Notes: a model not told the origin generated them from the sequence alone. DNA of 64,000 nucleotides from Austropuccinia psidii (GCA_023105745.1 JALGQZ010000004.1:40438437-40502436); one strand, 5' to 3'; shown: positions 46,301 through 57,048, counted from the stretch's first letter. A program made the numbers and translations.

Positions 46301-49237
46301 CAGGGGTTCTTTGTCTGTAGCAAATGCTCCTCTGTGGTCATACAAAAGGGAAGAAAGTTCATTTTCTTGCTTATCAGTCAGATGAAGGCTTATTTCAGCC
46401 TCATTTAACTGTTCAGACTTGAATTTCTCTAACTCTAAGTTGACTGGTGATACTTTGTTTACTGTAATTTGTCTTTTAAAGGGTAAAAAGGCAAATTTCT
46501 GGCGCTTATTGTCTCCAATTGTAAAGTATCTGTCTTTGTTATTATGTAAATCTATCCCATACATGATTAAATAGTCATTTCCCAATATAAAATGGGTACT
46601 AGAGCAATTTTCCATAACAACAAATTCAACTGTGATCCTTAAATTCCCATTTATGTGTGGGAATATGACATTGGTCTCAAAGATTCCTAATGCTTTCATT
46701 GGGTTACTTGCACTGTTGAATTTTATACCATCAATTGGTAACAATTGGTCTTCAAAATTTGGTACACAAGTCTTAAGAAAAGATTTTCCAACACAAGAGC
46801 AGAAGGCTCCTGGGTCAAGCAAAAGTTTGGTGGGTTTGTTGTCAATCACCACTTCTGTTATACAGGAGTTACCAGCTGTATAACCTTTTCCTCTGTTTGG
46901 TTTTGTCTTCATAAGTTGTGCATCTTGAACGTTTGATAAATCAACTTGACCATTGCTCAATTGTGGTAAGTGGGAATAAGATTCCATGATGTCAAAAGTG
47001 GCATTGATATTTTCTATATCTTTTGAAGATTCAGAGAATATGGATGACTTATCATCTGAATTGTCTTCAATTATGTCTTCTTTTTCAACATCTGGTTCGT
47101 TTTCAATGTCAATTTCATTGATTTTCCCCCTTTTTGGACATGTATTGGCTAAATGGGTGGTGCTTTGGCAAATATGGCATTTTCTGACTGTATCTGCAGA
47201 TTTATATTTAATATTACTAGAATTTTCTTTGGGGTTTTTGTCCACAGAATCTTTCCAAGGTGTATTAAACCTTGTTTTAAGATTCACCCTACTAGAACCA
47301 ATTTTGGTTCTGGTGGTTACTTCTTCTAGTATATTGATAATATCCTCTGCTGAAGATTGTTCAGTAGTCCTGCTTTTGACAGCATGCTCTAAGTCACCTC
47401 CACATTGTCTCAGAATTTTTCTATGGATAATAAATTCTGACATGTCAGGATATAATGCTGTTAATCTGTCCTTTTGTTGGCAAAACCATGGTAAAGCTTT
47501 GTCTTTATCAGCATTAAATTTGGCAGATTCAAAGGCTGTTTCAACTTTAAACCTCCAAGCATCATTTGCCCATTTGTTGATGATTTGGGTTTTCCACCAA
47601 GTCCAACTCTGGTGTCCATGTGCTTGTCTTATTTTGATGTACCATCTGTGAGCTGATCTGGTAAACAAGGTGTTAAACCTGGCTGTTACCAATCTGTCTG
47701 GTAATTCAAAATCCTCTTTGATCATGTCAATACCTCTAATGAATTCCATATGGTCATACTCTCCTTCACCACTGAAGTGAGGCCATTCTTTAAGTTTTGG
47801 AACTTCTTTCAAGAGTGCTTGGCCCATTGATGGTTCCAAGTTATGAAAAGAAGTGGATAATTCATTTTTTAATTGTGAATTATCAGGATCCAATACTTGT
47901 GGATTTGAAATTCTTGTGCCCTCATTTTGATTTAGAGGTGTAGACATTCTTGGTAAGGTGTTCAGTAATTGTTCAATGTCATTCATTTTACTGTTGCTAC
48001 ACCTTTGGGAATTTCTGTATTCATGTTGGAAGCTTTGTATTAAATTTATTACTTCAATTTTATACATGTCTTCTTTATGTGTAAGTTCTTGCCATAACTC
48101 TGTCTGTCTTGTATTATCAGCAGTGACTTGATTCAATTTCATTGATAATTTTGATACTTCTTCTTGTGAAGAATCAAAACACTTTTTCAAGGCAATGGTA
48201 TATGTCTTTACTTCAGTAAATGAATTTGAAATGTCATCAAGGACTTTCTTGTTATCTGTCTTGATAATATTTATGGCTTGTTTAATTCTTGTTTCAATTA
48301 TGTCATCAATATTGAATTTAGAATATTTATCTGTTAATTCTTTAATAATGGCAGATTGTTCATTTATTTTATTGTTAGAAGAATTATCATTATTGGAATT
48401 TTTAATTGTTCTCAAAACTTTTTCAAAACACATAAGTGTTTCATTAATTTGGCACAGACTCAGGTTGTTTGTTTTAATGTTGTTACAAATGGTGTCATTT
48501 TTATCAGAAAGATGTTTTTTCACGTCATTTATAGCATTATACAACTCTGGGATGGAATCAAATATGTCAGAAATCATTTCTGGAACCTTAATCTGGCTTC
48601 CTCCTTCTTCTGTAATTCCATCATGGTTCTGGCCATCTGAAATACATTTTCCATGGCATCCTGCTGAATCTTTGGGATTCTGTAGCCCTGGCTGTAAGGT
48701 TTTGGGGCTGGTGCCTTCCCTTTGCCCTTGTTTGGAGTTTGTGGCTGCTTTTTCACGTTGGAATTGCTGCTGCTGGCCACTGGGGCTGTTTTTGGCACTG
48801 GTTTGGCTGGTGGAGGGTTGTTTTTCCTCCATTCTAGTGTCAAAAGCATCATGTTTTTCTTCTCCATCAATGTATGCCATCCATTGAGCAATTTGCAAGT
48901 GTTGGGATGGCCCAAGAATTTTCTTACTGTCAGGTAAGAATTCATGCAATTCTTCCACAGGTCTGCAAGGATCTGGTACTCCTTGAATTGGAGTGCATTG
49001 TTGTATGCACTGTGGCTGGCCTTGTATATGTCCACAGAGGCTTGTTGTGGCGGTGTCAGCTCTTTTTGAAGGTAAAATGGTATTATCAGCTTCAGAATGA
49101 CCCATTTTAGTTGTTTGGAAGTCATCAACTGACCCTTTTCCTTCTGTACCTGGTTGGCCTCTGCCATAATCACGTCTATTACCTTTTTGGGAGCTGCTTG
49201 AGGGGTTGTAGCTGGCTCCTGACCTGGTTGAAGGCAT
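43313..49237 (-). CDS. gag-pol: E1 Gag-Pol polyprotein (frame beta), 1974 aa
   Basis: One frame from the ATG at 49237. Residues 1-221 overlap another frame (alpha). Coiled-coil-like 240-470; capsid about 480-650; zinc knuckle [14 protein letters not shown] from 687; aspartic protease motif at 808-810 reads DPG in place of D-S/T-G; RT with YIDD at 1156-1159; RNase H with YIDA Asp 1305; integrase zinc site H1539, H1546, C1576, C1579 and catalytic D1609, D1671, E1707 (spacing 61 and 35); chromodomain-like end [14 protein letters not shown] at about 1933-1955. The product would package RNA, copy it to cDNA and integrate it. The start was chosen because no ATG occurs in the preceding roughly 1,050 nt of leader; it lies inside a candidate intron, so this frame needs unspliced RNA. 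Confidence 0.95.
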   Translation of the reverse strand: MPSTRSGASYNPSSSSQKGNRRDYGRGQPGTEGKGSVDDFQTTKMGHSEADNTILPSKRADTATTSLCGHIQGQPQCIQQCTPIQGVPDPCRPVEELHEFLPDSKKILGPSQHLQIAQWMAYIDGEEKHDAFDTRMEEKQPSTSQTSAKNSPSGQQQQFQREKAATNSKQGQREGTSPKTLQPGLQNPKDSAGCHGKCISDGQNHDGITEEGGSQIKVPEMISDIFDSIPELYNAINDVKKHLSDKNDTICNNIKTNNLSLCQINETLMCFEKVLRTIKNSNNDNSSNNKINEQSAIIKELTDKYSKFNIDDIIETRIKQAINIIKTDNKKVLDDISNSFTEVKTYTIALKKCFDSSQEEVSKLSMKLNQVTADNTRQTELWQELTHKEDMYKIEVINLIQSFQHEYRNSQRCSNSKMNDIEQLLNTLPRMSTPLNQNEGTRISNPQVLDPDNSQLKNELSTSFHNLEPSMGQALLKEVPKLKEWPHFSGEGEYDHMEFIRGIDMIKEDFELPDRLVTARFNTLFTRSAHRWYIKIRQAHGHQSWTWWKTQIINKWANDAWRFKVETAFESAKFNADKDKALPWFCQQKDRLTALYPDMSEFIIHRKILRQCGGDLEHAVKSRTTEQSSAEDIINILEEVTTRTKIGSSRVNLKTRFNTPWKDSVDKNPKENSSNIKYKSADTVRKCHICQSTTHLANTCPKRGKINEIDIENEPDVEKEDIIEDNSDDKSSIFSESSKDIENINATFDIMESYSHLPQLSNGQVDLSNVQDAQLMKTKPNRGKGYTAGNSCITEVVIDNKPTKLLLDPGAFCSCVGKSFLKTCVPNFEDQLLPIDGIKFNSASNPMKALGIFETNVIFPHINGNLRITVEFVVMENCSSTHFILGNDYLIMYGIDLHNNKDRYFTIGDNKRQKFAFLPFKRQITVNKVSPVNLELEKFKSEQLNEAEISLHLTDKQENELSSLLYDHRGAFATDKEPLGAIIGHEVDIILNIERPYPPLLRRPAYPASPKSREALEINIKELLDLGVIRKVGHNEEVEITTPVIVAWHNGKSRMVGDFRALNTYTVPDRYPIPKIQIALTQISQAVYITTMDALKGFHQNVVTPRARKYLRIIVHCGVYEYLRMPFGIKNAPSHFQRMMNEIFPEELSEGWLIIYIDDIIICSKTWEEHMYRLSRVLTKIQSVNMKISLKKCHFGFKELKALGHVVSGLSLGIDKNKVAAVLLKPMPQNKKEIQSFLGFAGYYRQHIKDFASIARPLYKLCDKDTVFEMTVDRVKAFESLREALTTAPLLLMPDFKLPFKLYIDASGDGLGAALHQVQIINDKPVEGPICFISRQIKPTEARYGASQMECLCLVWALEKLNYFLEGCVFEVITDCTAVKSLLNMKTPNRHMLRWQIAIQEYRGNMTIVHKDGNIHKNADGLSRWPLPNNIDNPAYVPEEASPQIPIEGISVTDLNTTFFEEVRNSYTQDKNCSILCQLLNKDCKDNSLIHALDEVWRKSYNEGRFHLLDGIIYHRTKHTCVMTVVDRSLINLVLKECHDSPFSGHLSEDRTREKVKTCIWWPMWQKDVSEYCKTCDRCQKANKSTGKRLGNMMKIQEPNRPWEIVHMDWVTGLPPGGDRSYNACLVIVDRFSKTPIFLPCHKDDTAMDTALLIWNRVVSWTGIFTNIISDRDPKFTSALWTNLHQLFGTKLSFSTAYHPQTDGLAERMIQTLEDMVRRFCAYGLEFKDCDGFTHDWCTLLPALELAYKTSIHSSTNQTPAILEKGWNPKLPQDSLRKDLIEIHPTAASFKGMLDKARKHAVRCMEDSFAYAKDKWDKSHATPDFKVGDLVLVSTTNFNNIKGCKKLKDSFAGPFVIKALHGENAVEVELSEELSNKHPTFPVSLIKPYKSSDAEKFPLRNKIPQVIPPIETSGTKKITKVLKERKLRTKKVREYLVRYSDPTCEDEWLEEKDIPEATKLLRRFRHTRNTNITK
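48574..49167 (-). CDS. E1 alpha frame: conserved small Gag-like protein, 197 aa
   Basis: An open frame in the other register over the start of the polyprotein (beta is alpha minus one). The first ATG is at 49167 ([12 protein letters not shown]); the frame is open back to 49223. Residues 95-97 are NGW in a stretch shared with D and F (NGWNPL); APVAS and a C-terminal helix ([16 protein letters not shown]) ending QK-stop are also shared, and C1 keeps GWNP, PVAS, DAM and the QK-stop. Removing a 64-nt candidate intron deletes the beta ATG and makes 49167 the first ATG. No known domain is recognised. It may be an N-terminal Gag or a separate accessory protein. Confidence 0.7.
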   Translation of the reverse strand: MAEANQVQKEKGQLMTSKQLKWVILKLIIPFYLQKELTPPQQASVDIYKASHSAYNNALQFKEYQILADLWKNCMNSYLTVRKFLGHPNTCKLLNGWHTLMEKKNMMLLTLEWRKNNPPPAKPVPKTAPVASSSNSNVKKQPQTPNKGKGKAPAPKPYSQGYRIPKIQQDAMENVFQMARTMMELQKKEEARLRFQK

Positions 49238-49287
49238 AATTATGGTTAAAAAAGGCTTAAAATAGTATTTTTACGTCAAAAACTTAC
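49224..49287 (-). other. candidate E1 intron 2 (64 nt) containing the beta start codon
   Basis: Donor GTAAGT at 49287, acceptor AACCAG ending at 49224, with a TTTTTTAACC stretch as possible branch region. The intron includes the ATG at 49237. Its removal joins the upstream open exon (49288-49485) to the alpha frame without a stop. Confidence 0.55.
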
Positions 49288-49485
49288 TATTGGCCAAATT
49301 TTTGGCTTTCTGAAGTGTATTACTTATATCCAAGTTAATTAATTCAGAAGATATTGGTTCAGGCTGGTTATTTTGAGTCACAATAACAGTACTATTATGA
49401 TCAGAATTAACAGTACTGGCAGGGATAATGCTGGTTACTGTTGAGGCTGTTTCAATGTTTTCTTGTCTTACCACGTTGTCAGACA
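49288..49485 (-). other. E1 leader exon (SDN exon)
   Basis: Open but ATG-free. Starts TGTCTGACAACG after TTAATTTTAG. D, F and C1 start their equivalent exon with LEDN, LADN and VEDN at the same place, so coding or RNA-level constraint is likely. Confidence 0.5.
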
Positions 49486-49563
49486 CTAAAATTAATGAAA
49501 AAGCCAATTAATTAAGTAAAAAAAAAGGTTATTTCAAAAAAGAAATAAAAATATAAGCCTCAC
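49486..49563 (-). other. candidate E1 intron 1 (78 nt)
   Basis: Donor GTGAGG after TATTATAA, acceptor TTAATTTTAG. C1 has the donor GTGAGT after CTTATAA at 57095. Confidence 0.45.
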
Positions 49564-49690
49564 TTATAATATGAAAAAAATTATTTTTTAAGGATTTTTT
49601 TGGATTATAAGTATTTTTTATATGTTTTTAAATTTTTCAATATAAGAAAAAAGATTTAAAAAGAGTAAAAAAATATGTCACAGGTAAAAT
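49564..49690 (-). other. E1 untranslated leader, exon 1
   Basis: AT-rich and without ATG on the minus strand. It links the primer-binding site to the first candidate donor. Confidence 0.6.
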
Positions 49691-49708
49691 ATCACGGCTG
49701 GGCCCCCA
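49691..49708 (-). promoter_or_regulatory. E1 primer-binding site
   Basis: The minus strand reads TGGGGGCCCAGCCGTGAT two bases after the LTR end, where a tRNA 3' end would anneal. The tRNA is not identified; the sequence is not the initiator-Met type (TGGTAGCGC or similar). C1, D and F have related sequences. Confidence 0.7.
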
Positions 49709-49710
49709 AA

Positions 49711-51547
49711 TGTAAGGTGTGGATATGAAACTTTGATTAAAAATCAAGTACTTTTCCTGTCCTCAAAATTTGTATAAGGTAAAATTCAGTTAAAAATAGT
49801 ATGAAATATTATTTTTAAGAGAAAACACGCCAATTTTATTGTTTATAACTTTATTAGTATAAAACAATAATATAAAAATTTATTGTTTTACCAACAATAA
49901 AGATTTATCCAAAAAATACTCTACAAGAGATATTTTAAGGCTACAAAAGAAATTTCTTCAAGAGCAATTTCAATTGGAATTAATTGAGCAAAGAACTGCA
50001 AGCAATTAATTAAAGAACAAAGTCTTTAAAAAGAATATTAAAGAGAAAACACGCCCAAAAGTGACCAGAGTGAGTTTGGAAACAAAGTGACAAAGTTTAC
50101 AGTGATGAAAGATGCTTTAATTCACTTTTGGGGTGGTTCAGGGGTAAAAATGATTATAAGAGTTACAAACAATGATTATAATGATTTTTTCACGTGGTTA
50201 AAAGGATTAAAATGATTTAAGAGTGGTGGTTGGAATCTTTGATTGATTGGTTTAACAGTTTTAAACTAATTAATAAAAGGAAAAGATTCTAACATGAAGA
50301 GAAAAGTGGGGCAAAGAAGACATTCTTTTATAGCCATCAATTCTCTTACTCCAAAAGTAAAATTTACTCTTGTCAGTCGTGAAAAACAGTCTGACAACAG
50401 AAAAGCCAATTATGGCATCATTGAACCCTGGTTTAGACCAAAAAGGGCTGGTTTAAGCCATTTTTAGCCATTTTTAGCCATTTTAGACCTTTAAATCAGC
50501 CATTACTATAGCAATACCAGGCCTAGAGCCTTCAAAACACGTCAGAATTTGTGTCAGAGGCGTAGAAACCAGTTAAAACTGTTTTTATTATGATTGTTTT
50601 ATCTTAAGGGTAGTTTTACCTTCTTGGCAACAGCTAAAACTACCCCAGTTGGTATCAAAACCTCATCATCAATTGAGTCCACAGACCCTGTAACTCAATT
50701 CCAGGCCAAAAGTGATGAACTTTTGCATGAATTTTGACATCCCACGCCTGTCAGCAAGGATTTTGGGGGTCTAGCTCCCCCTTAGAGCTGGAGTTCCTTT
50801 TCCCCCCCAAATTTAATCTTTCCAATTTATTTTTTCCTTTAATTCCTCATCATGTATTATACTTATAATTTACACATGTAATTCAATTCAATTGTACAGT
50901 ACAATACAGTAATAATTGACACCTCATATGTAAATCAAAGTTCACTTATGTAATACACGCGCACATTTTGACATTTCAATTGAATTCAATTGAAAATACT
51001 TTAATTCCTCATAACTTCTAAACTAAACACAACACCTCAATTTTAACACAAAATTTGATGGTTAACACCACATGTGGTGTGAATTAAATTAAGGTTTTGA
51101 GGATTTTCAACTTTTGTATTGAAAATACTAAAAACTTAATTTAAGCTTATTTAGAGTTGAGTTACAAAAATTTCACTCAGAGGTGACCCCACCTGATTTT
51201 TTATGAGGAATCCAATGGTGAAATAAAATTTATATGTTTATTTATTGGATAAAAAGTTATAATAAATTTTATTTAACTTTTTTCCAAATTTATTTATTTT
51301 TTCACAATTTTGTTAAAATTTCATTTTTACTTAAATTTTTCAAGTATAAATGTAATTTTATATTTACAAAATTTAAAGTAATTTTATTTTTAAATTATAA
51401 TTAATTTTTTTATTTTTAATATAATTTTATATTTATATTTTTTATTTTTATTTTAATAATATAAATAAATTTATTTTATTTATATTAATATGTTATTTTT
51501 TATATTTGTGGTCTTTTGGGTATATGAAATTACCTCTAAGGCTCACA
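49711..51547 (-). repeat. E1 5' LTR (LTR-E)
   Basis: 1837 bp, ending on the minus strand in CCACACCTTACA. Beyond the one ATG at 50295 just after the promoter, its transcribed part has no ATG on the minus strand. Confidence 0.96.
50325..50333 (-). promoter_or_regulatory. TATA box of E1 5' LTR
   Basis: The minus strand reads CTATAAAAG, identical in both LTRs. Transcription should start around 50300. Confidence 0.6.
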
Positions 51548-51552
51548 CCAAT

Positions 51553-51836
51553 CAAAAAGTTATATTTATGCTTTTTTTCATTTTATTCATTGAAAAGATA
51601 TTTAAGTGATTCTTACATGGAAATGTCCATATATTATCAAAAAATAACAATTTTAAGAAAAGATTTATATTTATTTGTATTTTTAGTCCTTGCTGACAAC
51701 CCAGAAGAGGATAATCAAACCACTGTTGAGAGATTGGTGGAAGAAACTTGTCCAAGTTCTCCAACACCAATTGTCAATAAGAAAAAGAAAGCCATGAATC
51801 TAGTCTTTCCAGGACCCACTATTCAGGACTCTGAAG
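51553..51836 (+). other. F leader end and leader exon (LADN exon)
   Basis: Follows the right target duplication of E1. An acceptor (TTTTTAG) at 51686 opens an exon, 51687-51836, with VLADN and SSPTP...VFPGPTIQDSE, matching the D exon at 24048-23899. Confidence 0.55.
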
Positions 51837-51927
51837 GTGAGTACCTCCTTTTTAAGTGCCATAAAAGACTTTTTTTTGTGTTCTGAAATCTTTTGTTTCC
51901 TTAAATTTTTACTATGGCCACTAAAAG
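51837..51927 (+). other. candidate intron in F (91 nt)
   Basis: Donor GTGAGT after CAGGACTCTGAAG; acceptor CACTAAAAG before AGGATTCC. Placed as the 83-nt intron of D, with diverged interior. Confidence 0.5.
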
Positions 51928-52581
51928 AGGATTCCAATACTCCATCCAATAAGATGGAGCTGGACTCAGAAGTAGAATTGATACCTCAAAAAGGGAAAAG
52001 GAAGAGAAAAATCCCTAGTGGAACTGAATCCACACAAGGAAGTGCCATATCCAAAAGGCAAGTCCAAGATATGCCCATGAGTTTTAAACCATAATTGGAA
52101 CTAAGTATGAGTAATTCCAACAGAGACAAATCACATTCAGAGGGCTCAAGTAGAAATTTATATGAGCCAGTACAAGCAGTATTACACAGTATAAAAGGAC
52201 AAAGATTGGTAAATGTTGCCACAAATCCACCAAGGAATGATGAACTCCTGGCATATCCTGAAAAAATTCCTCAAAGAGGAGAAAATAGTGGGATACTCCA
52301 ATGGATGGAATCCACTATCATCCAAGCATCAAATCAGGAAGATAAAGGAATATAATTCCAGAAAGAAAGAGACAATCAAGGAGGAAGCCCCAGTAGCTTC
52401 TACCAGCAAGCCTCAATCCAATCAACTTCTCCAAGAAGGGAAGAAGAACAAGAAAAAAAATTGTATCAAACCATATTCCCCAAGCTACAGGATTCCAAAA
52501 ATCCAAACAGATGCCATGGACAATGTTTTCAAAATGGCCAGACTGTTGCTGTAATTCAAGGACAAATAGTAACAAAGAATA
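51928..52581 (+). pseudogene. F gag, first segment (alpha and beta frames)
   Basis: Carries MELDSEVELIPQKG and LELSMSNSNR in frame beta and, from 52213, the alpha frame with WHILKKFLKEE, NGWNPL, APVAS and DAMDNVFKMAR. Stops are present in both frames. It ends at the LTR-C boundary. Alpha and beta keep the -1 relation seen in E1. Confidence 0.7.
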
Positions 52582-54001
52582 TTTTGGCCTGAATCTATGA
52601 TAGAGCAAAAAAAATAGTAGATACAACTGTAAATGTGACTTTGAAACAGATAAAATTCATCAAAAAGGGTTTTATAATAATACTCAAGGGCTTTACTAAA
52701 GGAACTTAGCGGTGGTGAGTACTTCTGAAAGCCCTGGGTGCTTTAATTATATTTTGGGTTACAATAATAACTACTAGAATACTTAACATTAGAAGTATAC
52801 CTGATTATTTTCCAAGAGTATAACTGTTTTTGGACAGTTGTACTACATGGAAATTCAAGAGCAGGGTGAGGAAACATTTTGTGGTGGAGAAAAGGCCTCC
52901 TTTTATCCTAAAATGGGGTGGAATGGTCCTCTAGACCATACACATAGAGTTAGTGAAGGGGTTTTCACTTCAGAGTACTGGTTTCTGGTTTCCACAAAGC
53001 CTGTATACACTGTATTTGGGATCAGATGTGGTTTTGAAACCACATCTGGGAATTTTTCACCAATACAGGGTGAAGCCTTTCATCTGGGGACCACATAGCC
53101 TTCTTCTGATGTGTATGACATGTAGAATGCTGTACAGAACCTGTATGGGACCCCAGTATTGAATGAACTATGAGGTATTAAAGTATAAACAGGCCTCTTC
53201 ATCTATTTGAAGCCTCATAATCATTGTTATGGGATATTATCCCACAGTGAAGGTGTATTGGCCCAATTGTGGGATTTTAACCTTAAAACTGCTATACCTT
53301 TGTCAGGTTTTGAGATATTGAGCTCAAAGTTGGTTTTTTGTGTATTCCTGAATGCAATATACACAATGGTACCTCATTTGGTATGGGTAACATTAAATAT
53401 GCCAAAGTTTTGCCATGTACAAATTTTGTTATTCATACATATGATTTTCTCTATATCTGTATGGAGCTTATTTGCTCCATAACTTTTGTTCTAGATGATA
53501 TATGGAGAAGTGAAAGGCACCATCAGATAGCCCTGATTGTGCTCTTTCCAAAATGATCCCAATCTAGGTATCCCATATTAAAACTGTGGAGGCTAGATGG
53601 GAGGTGAATACTTTATTCACCCTTATTTGAACTTATTTTGGCCATAGCTCCTGTGATTTTGATGCTAGCTCAGTTTGGCTAGTACCATTGGATAGCCCTG
53701 AATTAGAGATTTAATTGGAATACCCATTTGATGGGGTTAAGGCCCTTACTCTGGATTTCAGATGAGAGGTGAAAAATAAGGTTTATGCTTAGCAACAACT
53801 TTGGGCAGGAATAAATCTGTTATTCCTTGTCCTATGATGGTGGGATTTGTGTATTTGAGCAGTGGTGGGTTTCCTCTTTTGTTTAATACCTTTTGAGCTA
53901 TTTTGTCTCAGCTCCATGTTTTGGTGGTATCTTGGCTTTACCATTAGTTTATGGTATTTGGCTGTCATGCTTGTACTCTGGTTTTGAGTCACAGGCTGAC
54001 A
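52582..54001 (-). repeat. LTR-C within F gag, without target duplication
   Basis: About 1420 bp ending TCACAGGCTGACA; the start is degraded (TTTTGGCCTGAATC). The flanks GAATA and ATCCA do not match. Homologous gag sequence lies on both sides and overlaps by about 270 bp, so this is not a simple solo LTR insertion. Confidence 0.8.
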
Positions 54002-54300
54002 ATCCAAGCCTCAAATCAAAAAGATAAAAGATTACCATGCCAAAAAGAGAGGGGAAAGCAAGGAAGAAGCCCCTGTAGCTTCTACCAGCAAGTCTCAAGC
54101 CAACCAACCTCCCCAAGAAGGGAGGAAGAACAAAAAAAGAACTGGAGGAAAACATATTCCCCAAGCTAAAAGATTCCCAAAATGCAACAATATTCCATGG
54201 AAAATTTTTTCAACATGGCCAGAGCCTTGATGGAATTCAACGACAAAAAGGAACAAAGAATGAGACAAACTCATTTCCCAAAGAAATAACTTCGTCTCAT
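54002..54300 (+). pseudogene. F gag, second segment
   Basis: Repeats the gag part at 52320-52570: TSKSQANQPPQEGR-like residues and a helix ending in HFPKK-stop, as in D. It may be part of a tandem gag duplication shared with D. Confidence 0.6.
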
Positions 54301-54724
54301 GATTTTGTAAAAAATTCAACAGAAATTAAAAATAGTATTTTTCCTCTCAAAGATATAAGAATATATTACTATCTTTACAATAAATAAATAACAATTTATC
54401 ATCTTTAACAAGAATTGCTGTACAAAATATAAGAGAAGTTGATAACATTTAATTTATGGTTGAAAATAATAAACCAAAAGTTTTAATTCAAAATAATCAG
54501 AGATTAATAGTAATTGTATAAATACATAACAGATATCAAAGAAAACACTTTGACAATTAATTATGATGTGAGTATTGATAAGCTTACAGAAAGATTAAGC
54601 AAATTAAGATTTAAGATATGAAGTTGTAGATGTAAATTTAAATTTTTCACAAATTGGAATTTCTTATACATGCCTTACAACTATAAAAGATGGAAAACTT
54701 CATGAAACCAAACATGCAAAAGGG
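54301..54724 (+). pseudogene. F gag remnant with capsid and zinc knuckle deleted
   Basis: AT-rich coiled-coil-type sequence leads directly to the protease. In E1 about 1.7 kb separates the same points; here it is 0.4 kb, so capsid and knuckle are missing. Confidence 0.55.
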
Positions 54725-55611
54725 ATGGGATATGCAGCTGGAAAAAAAAGGATTATTCTTGTTATGGTAGAAAACCAAGAGGAGAAAGTAAAACTGTACA
54801 CAGGCGCATACTGCACCTGTGTTAAGAAAAATCATTTACAAAAAATTATACCAGAATTAAAAGAAAAACTTATACAAATACAAGGTGTACATTTTGTAGC
54901 TCAAAGGAAAGGCTGAAGCCCCTTTGAATATTTCATTAACACTAATTTTCCCCCATCCTTCCCAATTCATAACATTGAAAGTAGAGTGTGTATTAATGTA
55001 CAGCTGTACTAGCAAAAATTTTGTACTTGGAAATGGGTTGTACATCTATGATATATATATATATCTAACCCCAAAGACAGAGAGTTCACCATAGGAGACA
55101 ACAAAAGACAGAAAGTTGGTTTTTCAAACAAAAAAACAAAGTAATCTTATAAGAAATGAATTGAAAAGCTCAGAAAACAATTGCTCATAAGTGAACAGCT
55201 TATGGAGGCAGACTTCAATCAAGAATTGACAGAAAGAATGAGACAAAAATTGATTTATCTCTTATTCAAATACAACAGTTCCTTTGAAGCTGACAAAGAG
55301 ATGCTAGGTTCTATCATTGGAAATGAGGTAGACATTATTATGAATGTGTAAGAAGCTTATAAACCCCTATCAAGAAGACCAGCTTACCTATCTAGCTCAA
55401 GAGCTGGAGAATCCTTAGAGGTATACATTAAAGCATTAATGGACCTTGTTTTATTAAGGAAATTAGGACATAATGAGAAAGGAGAAGTCATTACACCTGT
55501 CCTTAAAACCTGGCACAATGGAAAATCAAGGATGGTAGCGGAATTTAGAGCTCTAAATACCTATACTATCCCTGAAAGAAATACAATACCCAGACTCCAT
55601 GAGACATTAAC
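54725..55611 (+). pseudogene. F protease and N-terminal reverse transcriptase
   Basis: The protease motif reads YTGAYCTC at 54797-54820; D has DTGAYCTC, so the catalytic Asp is Tyr. The N-terminal part of RT runs from about 55380 and contains [28 protein letters not shown] and HETLT up to 55611, where the LTR of C1 interrupts it. Stops lie between the pieces. Confidence 0.75.
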
Positions 55612-57048
55612 TGTCATCCTTTGGCTCAAAACCAGAGCACAAGCATGACAGCCAAAATACCATAAACCAATGTTATAGCCAAGATACCACCAAAACATGG
55701 AGCTGAGCCAAATAAGCTCAAAAAGGTATCAAAGGAAAGAGGAAACTCACCTCTTTCTGAAAATATAAGTCCAATCACCATAGGAAAAGAATAACAAAGT
55801 TTTTCCTGCTCAAAGTTATTGCTGAGCATAAACCTTAATTTTCCCCTCTCATCTAAAATCCATAAGGAGAGGGTTAACTCCAGCAAATGGGTATTCAAAA
55901 TGAAGCTCTAAGCCAGGGCTATCCAATGGTACCAGCCAAACTGAGCTAGCACCAATATTACTGCAGTTATGGTCAATTTCAAGCCAAATAAGGGCGAGCA
56001 AAACATTCACCTCTCATCTAACTTATACAGTTTTAGTGTGAGATACTTGAATTAGGGTCTTTTTGGAAATAGCACAATCAGGGCTATCTGATGGTGTCAT
56101 CCATTTCCCCATAGCTCAACTAGAACAAAGGTTATGGGGCAAACAAGCTCAATACAGCTTTTTGCCTATACCATGCAAATGTACAAAAAATCTTGTACAT
56201 GGGATACCTTTGCCATATTTAATGATACCCATATCAAATGAGGTACCATTGTGTAAAGCACATGCAGGGCTACACACTGAACCAATCTTGAGGTTGATAT
56301 CTCAAGAATTGACAAATTTATGGCTGTTTTAAGGTCAGATTCCCACCTGCTGTCATATACAGCCTTACCATGGGATAATATCCCATAACCATGAATATGA
56401 GGTGTCAAATAAACGAATAAGCTTGTTTTTACTTCAATAACTCATATGTCAGTCAATACTTGGGTCCCATACAGTTTCTGTACAGCATTCTACGCGTCAT
56501 ACATGTCAGAATCAGGCTGTGAGGTCCCCACATGAAAATCTTCACCCTGTATTGGTGAAAACTGCCCAGATGTGGTTTCAAAACCACATCTGAGCCCAAT
56601 ACAGGCTACACAGGATGTTTGCAAACATCAAGCCAGTACTAGAGGTTGAAAAATCTTCACTTCCTCTACGTGGAAAGGTCTAGCACCCTTTCCACCCCAT
56701 TTCAGGATAAAAAGGAGGCTTTTCACAGCCAGAATCGTTTCCTCATCCTGCTCTTGAATATCCTACAAAGTAAACTGTAAAGAATAGTTTTACTCTTGGG
56801 TAATAATCAGGGTATAATTATAATTTTAACTATTGTAGCTCTTATTATAGTAATCCAACTGGTAAGATTGCACCCAGGGTTCTCAATAGCGCTCACCACC
56901 ACTATTCTTCAATAGTAGAACCCTGTTATTATATTATAAACATTATATTAAATTGAAACTCTTATTTCAAAATTATTTCCATGTGTCACAGTCATAGTTC
57001 TAGTGCTAAACAGCCTAATTACTGCTTCAACATAGACTCCAGCTGACA
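55612..57048 (+). repeat. C1 5' LTR (LTR-C, 1437 bp)
   Basis: TGTCATCCTTTGG to CTCCAGCTGACA, followed by a primer-binding site. TATA-like ATAAAAAGG at 56707-56715. Inverted repeats CAGATGTGGTTT-CA-AAACCACATCTG at 56567-56592 and ATGGGATA-A-TATCCCAT near 56369-56386 are preserved. Confidence 0.92.

Larger units (their letters stand above)
41453..51547 (-). mobile_element. E1: young, nearly intact Ty3/gypsy retrotransposon (10,095 bp)
   Basis: Two 1837-bp LTRs with three differences that I can count, perfect target duplications CCAAT (41448-41452, 51548-51552), a primer-binding site, a polypurine tract and an uninterrupted 1974-codon polyprotein frame. It lies in the leader of F, antisense to it. 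The only clear damage is the protease motif DPG. It is the most recent insertion visible here. Confidence 0.97.

Noticed and set aside
48574..48660. A classical slippery heptamer at the end of E1 alpha that would fuse alpha to beta by -1 shifting
   Set aside because: I found G-AAA-AAC and G-AAA-AAG contexts upstream but no perfect X-XXY-YYZ in the alpha phase near the stop. Shifting remains possible but unsupported.
46986..48887. Plus-strand open frames of 200-230 codons opposite the E1 polyprotein
   Set aside because: They mirror the long minus-strand frame, have no family resemblance and lack counterparts in C1, D or F.
48574..49167. Alpha frame of E1 as a chance shadow of the polyprotein
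   Set aside because: Its residues, not only its openness, match D, F and C1, where the overlapping frame is broken differently. I therefore kept it as a coding candidate.
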